64,000 nucleotides of DNA from the NCBI RefSeq assembly GCF_016839145.1, contig NZ_CP069303.1, positions 2,108,001 through 2,172,000 on the forward strand, written 5' to 3'. Under the pieces are notes generated by a model that was given only the letters and a program-made list of their open reading frames with translations, was not told where the DNA came from and made no database searches. Position numbers and translations under genes: made by a program. This DNA comes from Shinella sp. PSBB067. GTDB lineage: Bacteria; Pseudomonadota; Alphaproteobacteria; Rhizobiales; Rhizobiaceae. Below, piece by piece: positions 9,658 to 19,030 of the stretch; position 1 is the first letter of the stretch; the number at the start of each line of letters is the position of its first letter.

Positions 9658-10464
9658 ATGGACCTGCGTCCCTTCGCGGCCGGCATCCTGCTGGCCGCCG
9701 GCTTCGCCATGCCCGTTGAGGCCCGCATTATTTGTAGCATCGTCGCCGATGCGGAAAACGGCGAGATCATCCTGGAAAAGGGCGACTGCAAGACGCGCGT
9801 CACCCCCGCCTCCACCTTCAAGGTGCCGCTCGCGGTGATGGGCTACGATTCCGGTTTCCTCGAAAATGCCGGGGAGCCGGTGCTGCCCTTCATCAAGGGC
9901 TATCCCGACTGGGGCGGCGACAACTGGCGCCAGCCGACGACGCCACGGCGCTGGCTGGAATATTCCGTCGTCTGGTACTCCCAGCGCATCACCGAATTCC
10001 TCGGCTACGAGCGGCTGCGCGACTATGCCGAAGCCTTCGGCTACGGCAATGCCGACATGACCGGCGACCCCGGCAAGGACAACGGCCTCGAACGCGCCTG
10101 GATCGCCTCCTCGCTGAAGATCTCCCCGCGCGAGCAGGTGGAATTCCTGCGCAAGCTGGTGAACCATGAGCTGCCCGTCTCCGCCGAGGCAATGGATGCG
10201 GCGATGGAGATCGTCGAGGGACGCGACATCGCCGACGGCTGGCGGGCGCAGGGCAAGACCGGCATGGCCTATTCGAAGAAGCCGGACGGCACGCCGAACT
10301 ACGGCCGTCCCTGGGGCTGGTATGTCGGCTGGGCGCGCCGCGAGGACCGCACCGTCGTCTTCGCCCGGTTGATACAGGACGAGAAGAAACAGGAACCGCG
10401 CACCAGCCTGCGCGCGCAGGACGGCATCCTCGCGGAATTGCCGGGCATTCTGGCCGGCGAATAG
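9658..10464 (+). CDS. class D (OXA-type) beta-lactamase
   Basis: 268-residue periplasmic serine hydrolase. Signal peptide about residues 1-22 (AAGFAMPVEA end). All class D signatures are present: S52-T-F-K55 active-site motif, S103-V-V105, Y129-G-N131 and K200-T-G202, plus a W-rich WGWYVGWAR strand. ATG at 9658 is preferred over GTG at 9655 because AGAGGA is 7 bases upstream. Family function is beta-lactam hydrolysis with a carbamylated Lys; the spectrum cannot be predicted. The divergent LysR and native base composition suggest a resident chromosomal gene, with no mobile element nearby. Confidence 0.9.
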   Translation: MDLRPFAAGILLAAGFAMPVEARIICSIVADAENGEIILEKGDCKTRVTPASTFKVPLAVMGYDSGFLENAGEPVLPFIKGYPDWGGDNWRQPTTPRRWLEYSVVWYSQRITEFLGYERLRDYAEAFGYGNADMTGDPGKDNGLERAWIASSLKISPREQVEFLRKLVNHELPVSAEAMDAAMEIVEGRDIADGWRAQGKTGMAYSKKPDGTPNYGRPWGWYVGWARREDRTVVFARLIQDEKKQEPRTSLRAQDGILAELPGILAGE

Positions 10465-10674
10465 GCCCTGCCCTCGCCACGCCCGCGACACCCCGGATCG
10501 GCAGCGCAAAGTCCCCGCACTTTTCCTGTCGATTCGGCGATTTTCGGGGTTCCGCTCGCCCCTTCCTTTGCCTATAAGCCGCTTCTAGCCTTTGAACGAC
10601 CATAGATGCGCGCCCGGCCGGTGAACCCATCACCATGGCCGGTTTTTCGCGCACGCGGAAGAACGGATAGAGAG

Positions 10675-13600
10675 ATGCCCAAGCGCCAAGATTTGAAATC
10701 GATCCTCATCATCGGCGCGGGGCCGATCGTCATCGGTCAGGCCTGCGAATTCGACTATTCCGGAACCCAGGCCTGCAAGGCGCTGAAGGAGGAAGGCTAC
10801 CGCGTCATCCTCGTCAACTCCAACCCGGCGACGATCATGACCGATCCGGGCCTCGCCGACGCGACCTATGTCGAGCCGATCACCCCCGAGGTCGTGGCAA
10901 AAATCATCGCTAAGGAGCGCCCGGACGCGCTGCTGCCGACCATGGGCGGCCAGACGGCACTGAACACCGCGCTTTCTCTCAAGCGCATGGGCGTTCTCGA
11001 TCGCTACAATGTCGAGATGATCGGCGCCAAGCCCGAGGCCATCGACAAGGCCGAGGACCGCGCCCTCTTCCGCGAGGCCATGGCGAAGATCGGCCTCGAA
11101 ACGCCGAAGTCGATGCTGGCCAACGCCACCGAGATCAAGGACAAGGACCGCAAGCTCCACGAGGCCGAGCGCGCCAAGCTGAAGGCCGAGCTTTCGGGCG
11201 ATGCGCTCGACAAGGCGCTGGACGAGCTGGAGAACCAGTGGAACCTCGGCGAGACCGACCGCAAGCAGCGCTACATGAGCCACGCCATGGCGATCGGCGC
11301 GCAGGCGCTCGACACGATCGGCCTTCCCGCCATCATCCGCCCGTCCTTCACCCTCGGCGGCACCGGCGGCGGCATCGCCTACAACCGCTCGGAATTCTTC
11401 GAGATCGTCAATTCCGGCCTCGACGCCTCCCCGACCACGGAAGTGCTCATCGAGGAATCCGTCCTCGGCTGGAAGGAATACGAGATGGAAGTCGTCCGCG
11501 ACAAGGCGGACAACTGCATCATCATCTGCTCCATCGAGAACATCGACCCGATGGGCGTGCATACGGGTGACTCGATCACCGTCGCCCCGGCCTTGACCCT
11601 GACGGACAAGGAATACCAGATCATGCGCAACGCCTCCATCGCGGTGCTGCGCGAGATCGGCGTCGAGACGGGCGGCTCCAACGTGCAGTTCGCCGTCAAC
11701 CCGGAAAACGGCCGCCTCGTCGTCATCGAGATGAACCCGCGCGTCTCGCGCTCTTCCGCACTGGCATCGAAGGCCACCGGTTTCCCCATCGCCAAGATCG
11801 CGGCCAAGCTCGCCATCGGCTACACGCTCGACGAACTGGAGAACGACATCACCGGCGGCGCGACCCCGGCCTCCTTCGAGCCGTCCATCGACTATGTCGT
11901 GACGAAGATCCCGCGCTTCGCCTTCGAGAAGTTCCCCGGCGCCGAACCGACGCTGACCACCGCCATGAAGTCGGTCGGCGAGGTCATGGCCATCGGCCGC
12001 ACCTTCGCCGAATCGCTCCAGAAGGCCCTGCGCGGCCTCGAAACGGGCCTGACCGGCCTCGACGAGATCGAGATCCCGGGCCTTGGCGACGGCAACGACA
12101 ACAATGCCATCCGCGCCGCCATTTCCACCCCGACGCCGGACCGCCTGCGCATGGTCGCCCAGGCGCTGCGCATGGGGCTGACGCCCGAGGAAGTCCACGA
12201 GGGTTCCAAGATCGACCCGTGGTTCATCGAGCAGTTCAAGGCCATCGTCGACATGGAGGCCCGCATCCGCGAGCACGGCCTTCCTGATGACGCCGAGAAC
12301 CTGCGCATGCTGAAGGCCATGGGCTTCTCCGACGCGCGCCTCGCCACCCTCTCCGGCAAACGCCCGAAGGAAGTGGCGGAACTGCGCAACGGCCTTAATG
12401 TCCGCCCGGTCTTCAAGCGCATCGATACCTGCGCCGCCGAATTCGCCTCGCCGACCGCCTACATGTACTCGACCTACGAGACGCCGTTTGCCGGCGCCAC
12501 GCGCTCGGAAGCCGGCATTTCGGATCGCAAGAAAGTCGTCATCCTCGGCGGCGGCCCGAACCGTATCGGCCAGGGCATCGAATTCGACTATTGCTGCTGC
12601 CATGCCGCCTTCGCGCTGAAGGATGCCGGCTATGAAGCCATCATGGTCAACTGCAACCCGGAAACCGTCTCGACCGACTACGACACCTCCGACCGTCTCT
12701 ATTTCGAGCCGCTGACGGCCGAAGACGTGATCGAGATCCTCAAGGCCGAGCAGACCAACGGCGAAGTCGTCGGCGTCATCGTGCAGTTCGGCGGCCAGAC
12801 CCCGCTGAAGCTCGCCGAAGCCTTGGAAAAGAACGGCATCCCGATCCTCGGCACCGCGCCTGATATGATCGACCTTGCCGAGGACCGCGACCGCTTCCAG
12901 AAGCTCCTGCAGAAGCTCGACCTCGCCCAGCCGAACAACGGCATTGCCTATTCGGTCGAGCAGGCCCGCCTCGTCGCGGCCGAGATCGGCTTCCCGCTGG
13001 TCGTGCGCCCGTCCTACGTGCTTGGCGGCCGCGCCATGCAGATCATCCATTCGGAAGGCCAGCTCCAGACCTACCTGCTCGATACGGTGCCGGAACTCGT
13101 GCCGGAGGACATCAAGCAGCGCTACCCGAACGACAAGACCGGCCAGATCAACACCCTGCTCGGCAAGAACCCGCTGCTCTTCGACAGCTACCTGACCAAT
13201 GCGACGGAAGTCGACGTCGACGCGCTCTGCGACGGCAAGGACGTCTTCGTCTCGGGCATCATGGAGCATATCGAGGAAGCCGGCATCCATTCGGGCGACT
13301 CGGCCTGCTCGCTGCCGGTCCACACGCTCTCCAGCGAAATCGTCGACGAGCTGGAGCGCCAGACGAAGGCCCTCGCCAAGGCGCTGAACGTCGGCGGCCT
13401 GATGAATGTGCAATACGCCATCAAGGACGGCACGATCTACGTGCTGGAAGTCAACCCGCGCGCCTCGCGCACCGTGCCCTTCGTCGCCAAGACCATCGGC
13501 GCCCCGATCGCCAAGATCGCCGCCCGCGTCATGGCCGGCGAAAGTCTCGACGTGGCGATTGCCGCCTATGGCGCGAAGCCGGACCCGCGCAACCTCAAGC

Positions 13601-14157
13601 ACATCGCCGTCAAGGAAGCCGTGTTCCCCTTCGCCCGCTTCCCGGGCGTCGATACGCTGCTCGGCCCGGAAATGCGCTCGACTGGCGAGGTCATCGGCCT
13701 CGACACGGACTTCGCGCTGGCCTTCGCCAAGTCGCAGCTCGGCGCCGGCGTCGACCTGCCGCGCGAAGGCACGGTCTTCGTCTCCGTGCGTGACGAGGAC
13801 AAGGAGCGCGTGCTGGCGGCCGTGCGCCTCTTGACCGACATCGGCTTCAAGGTCATGGCGACCTCCGGCACCGCCCGCTTCCTCGCCGAAAAGGGCATTG
13901 AAGCGATCAAGGTCAACAAGGTGCAGGAAGGCCGCCCGCATGTGGAGGACGCCATCCGCAACCGCCAGGTCAGCCTCGTCATCAACACGACGGACGGCAA
14001 CAAGGCGATCTCGGATTCGAAGTCGCTCCGCCGCGCCGCCCTGATGCAGAAGGTGCCCTACTACACCACCATGGCCGGCGCCAAAGCCGCCGCCCAGGCG
14101 ATCAAGGCGCTCAAGCAGGGCCAGTTGGAAGTGCGTCCGCTTCAGTCGTATTTCTGA
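10675..14157 (+). CDS. carB: carbamoyl-phosphate synthase large subunit
   Basis: 1160 residues, slightly over the usual 1070-1080 because of rhizobial inserts. Two ATP-grasp halves begin with [14 protein letters not shown] (about residue 11) and [14 protein letters not shown] (about 621), each followed by an EYEMEVV- or [12 protein letters not shown] region; a C-terminal MGS-like allosteric domain carries [13 protein letters not shown]. It makes carbamoyl phosphate from ammonia (delivered by CarA), bicarbonate and two ATP for arginine and pyrimidine synthesis. carA is not in the window. Its 3' end runs into a terminator interrupted by two repeat units. Confidence 0.97.
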   Translation: MPKRQDLKSILIIGAGPIVIGQACEFDYSGTQACKALKEEGYRVILVNSNPATIMTDPGLADATYVEPITPEVVAKIIAKERPDALLPTMGGQTALNTALSLKRMGVLDRYNVEMIGAKPEAIDKAEDRALFREAMAKIGLETPKSMLANATEIKDKDRKLHEAERAKLKAELSGDALDKALDELENQWNLGETDRKQRYMSHAMAIGAQALDTIGLPAIIRPSFTLGGTGGGIAYNRSEFFEIVNSGLDASPTTEVLIEESVLGWKEYEMEVVRDKADNCIIICSIENIDPMGVHTGDSITVAPALTLTDKEYQIMRNASIAVLREIGVETGGSNVQFAVNPENGRLVVIEMNPRVSRSSALASKATGFPIAKIAAKLAIGYTLDELENDITGGATPASFEPSIDYVVTKIPRFAFEKFPGAEPTLTTAMKSVGEVMAIGRTFAESLQKALRGLETGLTGLDEIEIPGLGDGNDNNAIRAAISTPTPDRLRMVAQALRMGLTPEEVHEGSKIDPWFIEQFKAIVDMEARIREHGLPDDAENLRMLKAMGFSDARLATLSGKRPKEVAELRNGLNVRPVFKRIDTCAAEFASPTAYMYSTYETPFAGATRSEAGISDRKKVVILGGGPNRIGQGIEFDYCCCHAAFALKDAGYEAIMVNCNPETVSTDYDTSDRLYFEPLTAEDVIEILKAEQTNGEVVGVIVQFGGQTPLKLAEALEKNGIPILGTAPDMIDLAEDRDRFQKLLQKLDLAQPNNGIAYSVEQARLVAAEIGFPLVVRPSYVLGGRAMQIIHSEGQLQTYLLDTVPELVPEDIKQRYPNDKTGQINTLLGKNPLLFDSYLTNATEVDVDALCDGKDVFVSGIMEHIEEAGIHSGDSACSLPVHTLSSEIVDELERQTKALAKALNVGGLMNVQYAIKDGTIYVLEVNPRASRTVPFVAKTIGAPIAKIAARVMAGESLDVAIAAYGAKPDPRNLKHIAVKEAVFPFARFPGVDTLLGPEMRSTGEVIGLDTDFALAFAKSQLGAGVDLPREGTVFVSVRDEDKERVLAAVRLLTDIGFKVMATSGTARFLAEKGIEAIKVNKVQEGRPHVEDAIRNRQVSLVINTTDGNKAISDSKSLRRAALMQKVPYYTTMAGAKAAAQAIKALKQGQLEVRPLQSYF

Positions 14158-14180
14158 GGCCGATCTTTCAGTATGCGGAA

Positions 14181-14354
14181 AGCCGGGCGCGTTGCCCGGC
14201 TCAAACTGCCGGCAAAGGGTAAAACCCTCTCTTCCGTCATGCCCGGGCCTGTCCCGAGCATCTGCAACGTCCCGATCTTTCGATGCGTCGGCAGATCCTC
14301 GGCTCAGGGCCGAGGATGACGGCGGTGGGTGGGGTGAGGTTTACCAGCAAGCCA
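14181..14354 (+). repeat. 174-bp repeat unit, copy 1 (hairpin plus palindromic element)
   Basis: Starts with the hairpin AGCCGGGC-GCGTT-GCCCGGCT (14181-14201), then a 153-bp element with two internal hairpins: ATGCCCGGGC/GTCCCGAGCAT (about 14239-14261) and ATCCTCGG/CCGAGGAT (about 14295-14317). The hairpin lacks a T-run. The whole unit is repeated immediately downstream, and the element recurs inverted at 31087-31244. It resembles the palindromic intergenic elements widespread in Rhizobiales. Confidence 0.85.
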
Positions 14355-14528
14355 AGCCGGGCGCGTTGCCCGGCTCAACTGCCGACAAAGGGTAAACCCC
14401 TCTCTTCCGTCATGCTCGGGCCTGTCCCGAGCATCTGCGAACGCCTCGATCTTTCGTTGCGTCGGCGGGTCCTCGGCTCAAGGCCGAGGATGAGGGCGGT
14501 GGGTGGGGCGAGGTTTGTCAGCAAGCTG
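14355..14528 (+). repeat. 174-bp repeat unit, copy 2
   Basis: Same length and order as the preceding unit: hairpin AGCCGGGC-GCGTT-GCCCGGCT at 14355-14375 and the element at 14376-14528, with scattered substitutions that mostly keep the stems. A third, partial unit (the hairpin only) begins at 14529, again after exactly 174 bases. Confidence 0.85.
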
Positions 14529-14552
14529 GGCCGGGCAACACGCCCGGCTTTT
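14529..14552 (+). terminator. carB: carB terminator, distal hairpin
   Basis: GCCGGGC-AACAC-GCCCGGC followed by TTTT. It is the third copy of the hairpin that heads both 174-bp units and the only one with a T-run, so it is probably the working terminator of carB. The convergent udgX gene ends right at its edge. Confidence 0.7.
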
Positions 14553-16009
14553 CATTGGGCGGCAAGTCTCTCCGACAGATGCCCTATGGTCTTCATGTCC
14601 TCGACGAAGAGGCCGTGCTGGCGGCGGCGTTCCGCCTCGTCGGGCAGGCGCAGCAGGAAGGACGGGTGGACGGTCGGGTAGAGCACGATATTGTTCTGCA
14701 TGGCGATCGGCTTGCCGCGCAGCCGGCTCAGCGGTCCCTGCTGCCCGCTCAGCGCATAGAGCGCGGTGGCCCCGAGCGCGACGACGAGGCTCGGCTTCAC
14801 CATTTCCATCTCCTTCGCCAGCCACCAGCGGCAATGCTCGATCTCGCCCCGGTTCGGCCTTTCGTGAATACGGCGCTTGCCGCGCGGCACATATTTGAAG
14901 TGCTTCACCGCATTCGTGAGGTAAAGCGTCTCGCGGGCAATGCCCGCCTCCTTCAATACCGCGTCGAAGACCCGGCCCGCCGGGCCGACGAAGGGACGGC
15001 CGGCAAGGTCCTCCTGGTCGCCCGGCTGCTCGCCCACCATCATGATCCGCGCCTCCTGCGGCCCCTCCCCGAAAACGGTCTGTGTCGCGGCGCAATGCAG
15101 CGGACAGCGCGTGCAGCCCCGCGCCGCCTCGCGCAAGGCCTCGACCGTGCCGGCGTCTGCCGGCATATGCGGCGGCAAGGTGCGGGCCGCCTCCTGCAGG
15201 CGATGATGGAAGGGCGGCGGATCGCTGGCGGCGCGCTCGGCCATGGCCCGCACATTCGCCTCGGCATTGGCGATGAGGTCGGGGATCAGATCCGCCTCCG
15301 GCAGGTGGCGCCAGTATTTCTTCGGCATTTCCGCCTGCATGGCCTTCAGCTTCAGCCGGGCCGGATTGAAGATGCTGGCATAATAGGTGCGCCAGAGTTC
15401 GTCCGTCGGGTCGCCATGGCCGGGATTCTCGCCGGGGCGCGTGTCGAAGATCAGGCTTTCGCCATCCCAGCTCGCCGTTCCCCGCGGCGTGGCGATGATC
15501 CAGTCCATGTCGGCGAAGCGCCGGCGGAAGAACGGCGCAGTCCGGGCGACGACGAAATGCGACGGCTCGAACCAGGCAAAGAAGCGGCGCCGTCCCTCCG
15601 CCTGCCCGGCGATCTCCTTGAAGCGCACGAAGGCCGTCATCTTGTGGCTGTCGCGATGCACATTCTTCGCCAGAAGCCGCGCCCAGGCGACATCCTTGTC
15701 CGCCGTAAGCTCCAGCAGGCGCCTGTCCGATTGCAGGCGCCAGAGCAGCCGGTACAGGAGATGAAAGCGGCCGGGCTCCGTATGGCAGGCGACCGCCTCG
15801 GCCAGGGAAAGGAAACCCGCGGGGACGGTCAGCGGCGCGGCCGCCGGATCGGGCTTCGGCAGGTCCGGCGCGGCTTCGAACAACTCGTCTTCCGCCCCGC
15901 CGATCCGCCAATCCACCTGCTGCGGCGAAAGGCCGGCGGCGGCGAGCGCGCGGGCCGCGTCCCGCCATTCGGAAAGATCGCCGCGCCCGACAAGGCAAAC
16001 CCTGTGCAT
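14552..16009 (-). CDS. udgX: DUF4130-UdgX fusion, uracil-DNA binding protein
   Basis: 485 residues. Residues 1-270 match the DUF4130 'putative DNA metabolism protein' family. Residues 295-485 are a UdgX-type family 4 uracil-DNA glycosylase: Cys pair C299/C302, motif GEQPG (326-330), the UdgX-specific loop KRRIH (378-382) and HPS (448-450). In mycobacterial UdgX the loop His bonds covalently to the abasic sugar after uracil release; that His is H382 here. The ATG overlaps the stop of the radical SAM gene (TGATG), so the two are translationally coupled, probably under the LexA-type box at 17243. Role inferred: uracil-DNA capture or repair. Confidence 0.9.
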   Translation of the reverse strand: MHRVCLVGRGDLSEWRDAARALAAAGLSPQQVDWRIGGAEDELFEAAPDLPKPDPAAAPLTVPAGFLSLAEAVACHTEPGRFHLLYRLLWRLQSDRRLLELTADKDVAWARLLAKNVHRDSHKMTAFVRFKEIAGQAEGRRRFFAWFEPSHFVVARTAPFFRRRFADMDWIIATPRGTASWDGESLIFDTRPGENPGHGDPTDELWRTYYASIFNPARLKLKAMQAEMPKKYWRHLPEADLIPDLIANAEANVRAMAERAASDPPPFHHRLQEAARTLPPHMPADAGTVEALREAARGCTRCPLHCAATQTVFGEGPQEARIMMVGEQPGDQEDLAGRPFVGPAGRVFDAVLKEAGIARETLYLTNAVKHFKYVPRGKRRIHERPNRGEIEHCRWWLAKEMEMVKPSLVVALGATALYALSGQQGPLSRLRGKPIAMQNNIVLYPTVHPSFLLRLPDEAERRRQHGLFVEDMKTIGHLSERLAAQ

Positions 16010-17238
16010 CAGAGCAGCGAAAGCTGTTCCGGCCTGGGGGCGAAAACGGCTTTCAGGTCGTCCCGGTCGGCAAGGCGGCGCGGCACCCAGCCCTCCGCCT
16101 CGATGAACGCCCGCACCTTGCGCAGCGAGACGCCGAGCCGGGCGAGGTCCTCCAGCCGCAGGCGGCGGAACCGGCGGCTGGACAGGATGGCGTCCACCGA
16201 CTTCGTGCCGAGGCCGGGAACCCGCAGCAGCCGCTCGCGCTCCGCCCGGTTGACGTCGACCGGAAAGGCTTGGCGGTTGGCGAGCGCCCAGGCAAGCTTC
16301 GGATCCATGTCGAGATCGAGCATGCCGCCGGTCGAGGCCGTGATCTCGTCGATGCCGAAGCCGTAGAAGCGGTAGAGCCAGTCCGCCTGGTAGAGCCGGT
16401 GCTCGCGCACCAGCGGCGGCTTGATCAGCGGCAACGCGCGGGACGCATCGGGGATGGGGCTGAAGGCGGAATAATAGACGCGTTTCAAGCCGTAGCTGCC
16501 ATAGAGCCGGGCGCTCGTCTTCAGGATGGTCGCATCGTCCGCCCCGTCGGCGCCCACGATCATCTGCGTGCTCTGGCCGCCAGGCACGAAGCGCTTGCGC
16601 CGTTTCGACTGCAGGGTGGGTTCCGCCGCCGCCTCGATCTTGCGGCGAAGCTCGCCCATCGCGCGGCGGATGCCCTCCGGCCGTTTTTCCGGCGCGAGCC
16701 GCCCGATGCCCGCATCCGTCGGCAGCTCGATGTTGAGCGACAGGCGGTCCGCGTAAAGCCCCGCCTCCTCGATCAGCTCGGGCGCGGCGTCGGGAATGGA
16801 TTTCAGGTGGATATAGCCGCGAAAACCATGCTCGGTCCTGAGTTCCCGCGCCACGCGCACCATCTCGCCCATCGTGTGATCGGGCGAGCGGATGATGCCG
16901 GACGACAGGAACAGGCCCTCGATATAGTTGCGCCGGTAGAATTCCAGCGTCAGCCAGATCACCTCCTCCGGCGTGAAGCGGGCGCGCTCCACGTTACTGG
17001 ACGAACGGTTGATGCAATAGGCGCAATCGAAGATGCAGAAATTGGTGAGCAGGATCTTGAGCAGCGAGATGCACCGGCCATCAGGCGCATAGGCATGGCA
17101 GATGCCCGCCCCTTCCGTCGAGCCGAGTCCGCCTGATTTCACGGAGTCGCGCTTGACCGTGCCGCTGGACGCGCAGGAGGCATCGTATTTGGCGGCATCC
17201 GAGAGGATGGCCAAGCGTTGTTGCAGCGATTTCTTCAT
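16009..17238 (-). CDS. putative DNA modification/repair radical SAM protein
   Basis: 409 residues. The radical SAM cluster motif C68-x3-C72-x2-C75 follows ILLTNFCIFD; a C-terminal helix-hairpin-helix (about 305-335, LLRVPGLGTKSVDAIL) suggests DNA binding. This matches the family that is nearly always coupled with a UdgX/DUF4130 partner, as here by a one-base overlap. The chemistry is unknown. No ribosome site is clear before the ATG, but the N-terminus (LAILSDAAKYDASC) agrees with the family. A GTTC-N7-GTTC box lies 5 bases upstream of the start, pointing to SOS control. Confidence 0.9.
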   Translation of the reverse strand: MKKSLQQRLAILSDAAKYDASCASSGTVKRDSVKSGGLGSTEGAGICHAYAPDGRCISLLKILLTNFCIFDCAYCINRSSSNVERARFTPEEVIWLTLEFYRRNYIEGLFLSSGIIRSPDHTMGEMVRVARELRTEHGFRGYIHLKSIPDAAPELIEEAGLYADRLSLNIELPTDAGIGRLAPEKRPEGIRRAMGELRRKIEAAAEPTLQSKRRKRFVPGGQSTQMIVGADGADDATILKTSARLYGSYGLKRVYYSAFSPIPDASRALPLIKPPLVREHRLYQADWLYRFYGFGIDEITASTGGMLDLDMDPKLAWALANRQAFPVDVNRAERERLLRVPGLGTKSVDAILSSRRFRRLRLEDLARLGVSLRKVRAFIEAEGWVPRRLADRDDLKAVFAPRPEQLSLL

Positions 17239-17242
17239 ATTT

Positions 17243-17257
17243 GTTCACTATATGTTC
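17243..17257. promoter_or_regulatory. LexA-type SOS box, GTTC-N7-GTTC
   Basis: GTTC-ACTATAT-GTTC matches the alphaproteobacterial LexA direct-repeat operator exactly. It lies between a TTGAC -35-like element (about 17269-17274 read on the minus strand) and the ATG at 17238, so LexA binding would block the -10 region of the radical SAM-udgX operon. Confidence 0.75.
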
Positions 17258-17282
17258 TATAAAGCAGAGTCAATGGCGGATG

Positions 17283-17314
17283 GATCATCGGCGGCTCAAT
17301 AGCCGCCGATGATC
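17283..17314. terminator. 14-bp perfect inverted repeat over SDR stop codon
   Basis: GATCATCGGCGGCT and its exact complement flank a 4-base loop containing most of the stop codon of the upstream short-chain dehydrogenase. There is no T-run after it, so it may be an mRNA 3' stabiliser or a Rho-associated terminator. It insulates the SDR operon from the SOS-box operon 40 bases downstream. Confidence 0.5.
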
Positions 17315-18261
17315 GGGAGCACTTCCCCCGTGATGTAGCTGGAGCACTGCGGCGAGGCGAGGAAGACATAGGCCGGCGCCAGCTCTTCCGGCTGGGCGGG
17401 CCGCTTCATCGGCGTCTGCGCACCGAATTCCGCAACGTCTTCGGCCTCTTTGTCGGAGGGGTTGAGCGGCGTCCAGACCGGCCCCGGCGCCACGGCATTG
17501 ACGCGGATGCCCCGCGGCACGAGCTGGCCGGCGAGCGAGCGCGTGAAGGCATGGATGCCGCCCTTCGTCATCGAATAGTCGAGCAGGTTCTTCGATCCCT
17601 CCAGGCCCGTGACCGACCCCGTATTGACGATCGCCGAACCCGGCGCCATATGCGGCACCGCCGCCTGCGCCATGAAGAAATAGCCGTAGAGATTGGTCTT
17701 CAGCGTCTCGTCGAAATGCGCCTCGGAAAGATCGAGGATATCCTTGCTGTGAACCTGGAACGCGGCGTTGTTCACCAGGATATCGAGCCGGCCGAGGTCC
17801 TGCACGACGCATTTCACCGTATCCGCGCAGAAGGCCTTGTCCTTGACGTCGCCGGCAAAGGCGATGCAGCGCCGCCCCTCCGCCTCGACGGCCGCGATGG
17901 TGTCCCGCGCGTCCCTTCCTTCCGCAAGATGGGCGATCGCGACATCCGCTCCCTCGCGGGCGAAGAGCACGGCGACCGCCCGGCCGATACCGGAATCGCC
18001 CCCCGTGACGAGCGCCACCTTGCCTTTCAGCTTCTCCGATCCCTTGTAGAAGGGCGCGTCGTACATCGGCGGCGGATCGAGCGCGGCTTCATGGCCGGGC
18101 TTCGGCTGATGCTGCTTGGGAAAGGGCGGAACCGGATAAAGCCGCGCACCGGCCTGCATCGCCTCGGGCTCGTCCCCTCCGCCCTTGCTGTCGGCCTTCG
18201 CCACCTCTTTCTGGATCTCGCGCTGTTTTGCCGCCGTGCGGGCGGATTGGCTCTGGCTCAT
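17296..18261 (-). CDS. SDR family oxidoreductase (YghA-like)
   Basis: 321 residues. A variable N-terminal extension (about 60 residues, ending in PKQHQPKPG) precedes a Rossmann domain with VTGGDSGIG (cofactor) and the catalytic Y-x3-K in LLDYSMTKGG. This extended form is the YghA/glucose-ribitol dehydrogenase-like group often found in stress gene sets. The start was placed at 18261, where AGGAGG lies 6 bases upstream; the frame is open further but reads across the next gene. It is last in a three-gene operon, 10 bases after the previous gene. Confidence 0.88.
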   Translation of the reverse strand: MSQSQSARTAAKQREIQKEVAKADSKGGGDEPEAMQAGARLYPVPPFPKQHQPKPGHEAALDPPPMYDAPFYKGSEKLKGKVALVTGGDSGIGRAVAVLFAREGADVAIAHLAEGRDARDTIAAVEAEGRRCIAFAGDVKDKAFCADTVKCVVQDLGRLDILVNNAAFQVHSKDILDLSEAHFDETLKTNLYGYFFMAQAAVPHMAPGSAIVNTGSVTGLEGSKNLLDYSMTKGGIHAFTRSLAGQLVPRGIRVNAVAPGPVWTPLNPSDKEAEDVAEFGAQTPMKRPAQPEELAPAYVFLASPQCSSYITGEVLPIIGGY

Positions 18262-18271
18262 CGCAGCCTCC

Positions 18272-19021
18272 TCAAAGCTCGGTCGGACGGATGTTGTCGA
18301 CACGGACATTCCCGGCGACCACTTCGCGCGACCCTTCCACCGGATAGGCCGGACCGGTCTCATCGACGACCGTATAAAGCTTCTCGTTGCGGAAGGCGCT
18401 GGACGAGGTCGTGGAATTGCCGTCACCCGGAAGCGCATCGATTTCGAGATAGTCGAGCTCGGCCTCTGCCGCCACGACCCGCGCATCACCGCTGGACCTT
18501 GCCCGCACCACCACCTCGCCCTGGTTCGGCGCAAGGTCCCAGTTCGTGTCCGTTGCCGCGGCAACGGGAACGAGGCGGAAGAGCTTCAACTGCTCGACAT
18601 CGGAATAGTCGGCAACGGGCGCCTCGGCATCCTGCCGCGGCGCGTTTTCATCGAAGCCGGCGGACCAGTCGCGGGCGGGCGTTGCCATGCCGGGCGGCGT
18701 GCGGTGCGCCGTGGCGTCGTCGCTGCCGGTGATGACGCGCGGCTTGGCGCTGGAAACGCCGTCATTGCCGCGCCCGGCCTCGGATACCGCAAATTGTGGC
18801 ACGGCATCGGCGCGGATGATCGTCTCGCGGCCTGTCTCGGCCGATACGACACTGTCGGAACCCGGCATGGCGCGCGGCTCGACGGGAACCACCTGCTCGT
18901 CCTTTTCCTGATAGGCCGCGCCCGACGCCTCCCGGCGCCCTTCGTCATGCATGGCCTGGCTGCCGGACACCTCACCGGCCAACTGCTTGAAATAACCGGA
19001 AATCTTCTCGATCAAACCCAT
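18272..19021 (-). CDS. uncharacterised protein, CsbD-like N-terminus
   Basis: 249 residues, hydrophilic, no signal peptide or membrane span. The first 30 residues (YFKQLAGEVSGSQAMHDEG) look like the CsbD stress-protein repeat; the rest is not recognised and is rich in Ala, Glu and Val, with a C-terminal KLYTVVDETGPAYPVEGS patch. It is 9 bases downstream of an 87-residue gene and 10 bases before an SDR gene, a set that looks like a general stress operon. Similarity to CsbD is weak and inferred by eye. Confidence 0.7.
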   Translation of the reverse strand: MGLIEKISGYFKQLAGEVSGSQAMHDEGRREASGAAYQEKDEQVVPVEPRAMPGSDSVVSAETGRETIIRADAVPQFAVSEAGRGNDGVSSAKPRVITGSDDATAHRTPPGMATPARDWSAGFDENAPRQDAEAPVADYSDVEQLKLFRLVPVAAATDTNWDLAPNQGEVVVRARSSGDARVVAAEAELDYLEIDALPGDGNSTTSSSAFRNEKLYTVVDETGPAYPVEGSREVVAGNVRVDNIRPTEL

Positions 19022-19030
19022 CGTCGTTCC

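Noticed and set aside
8660..10464. Beta-lactamase region as an acquired resistance island
   Set aside because: No insertion sequence, integron site or composition change; flanks are ordinary chromosomal genes.
10630..13941. 1,103-codon minus-strand frame
   Set aside because: Antisense shadow of carB, whose motifs are complete on the plus strand.
14181..14552. CRISPR-like spacing of repeated hairpins
   Set aside because: Only two long units with near-identical interior sequence; there are no variable spacers or cas genes.
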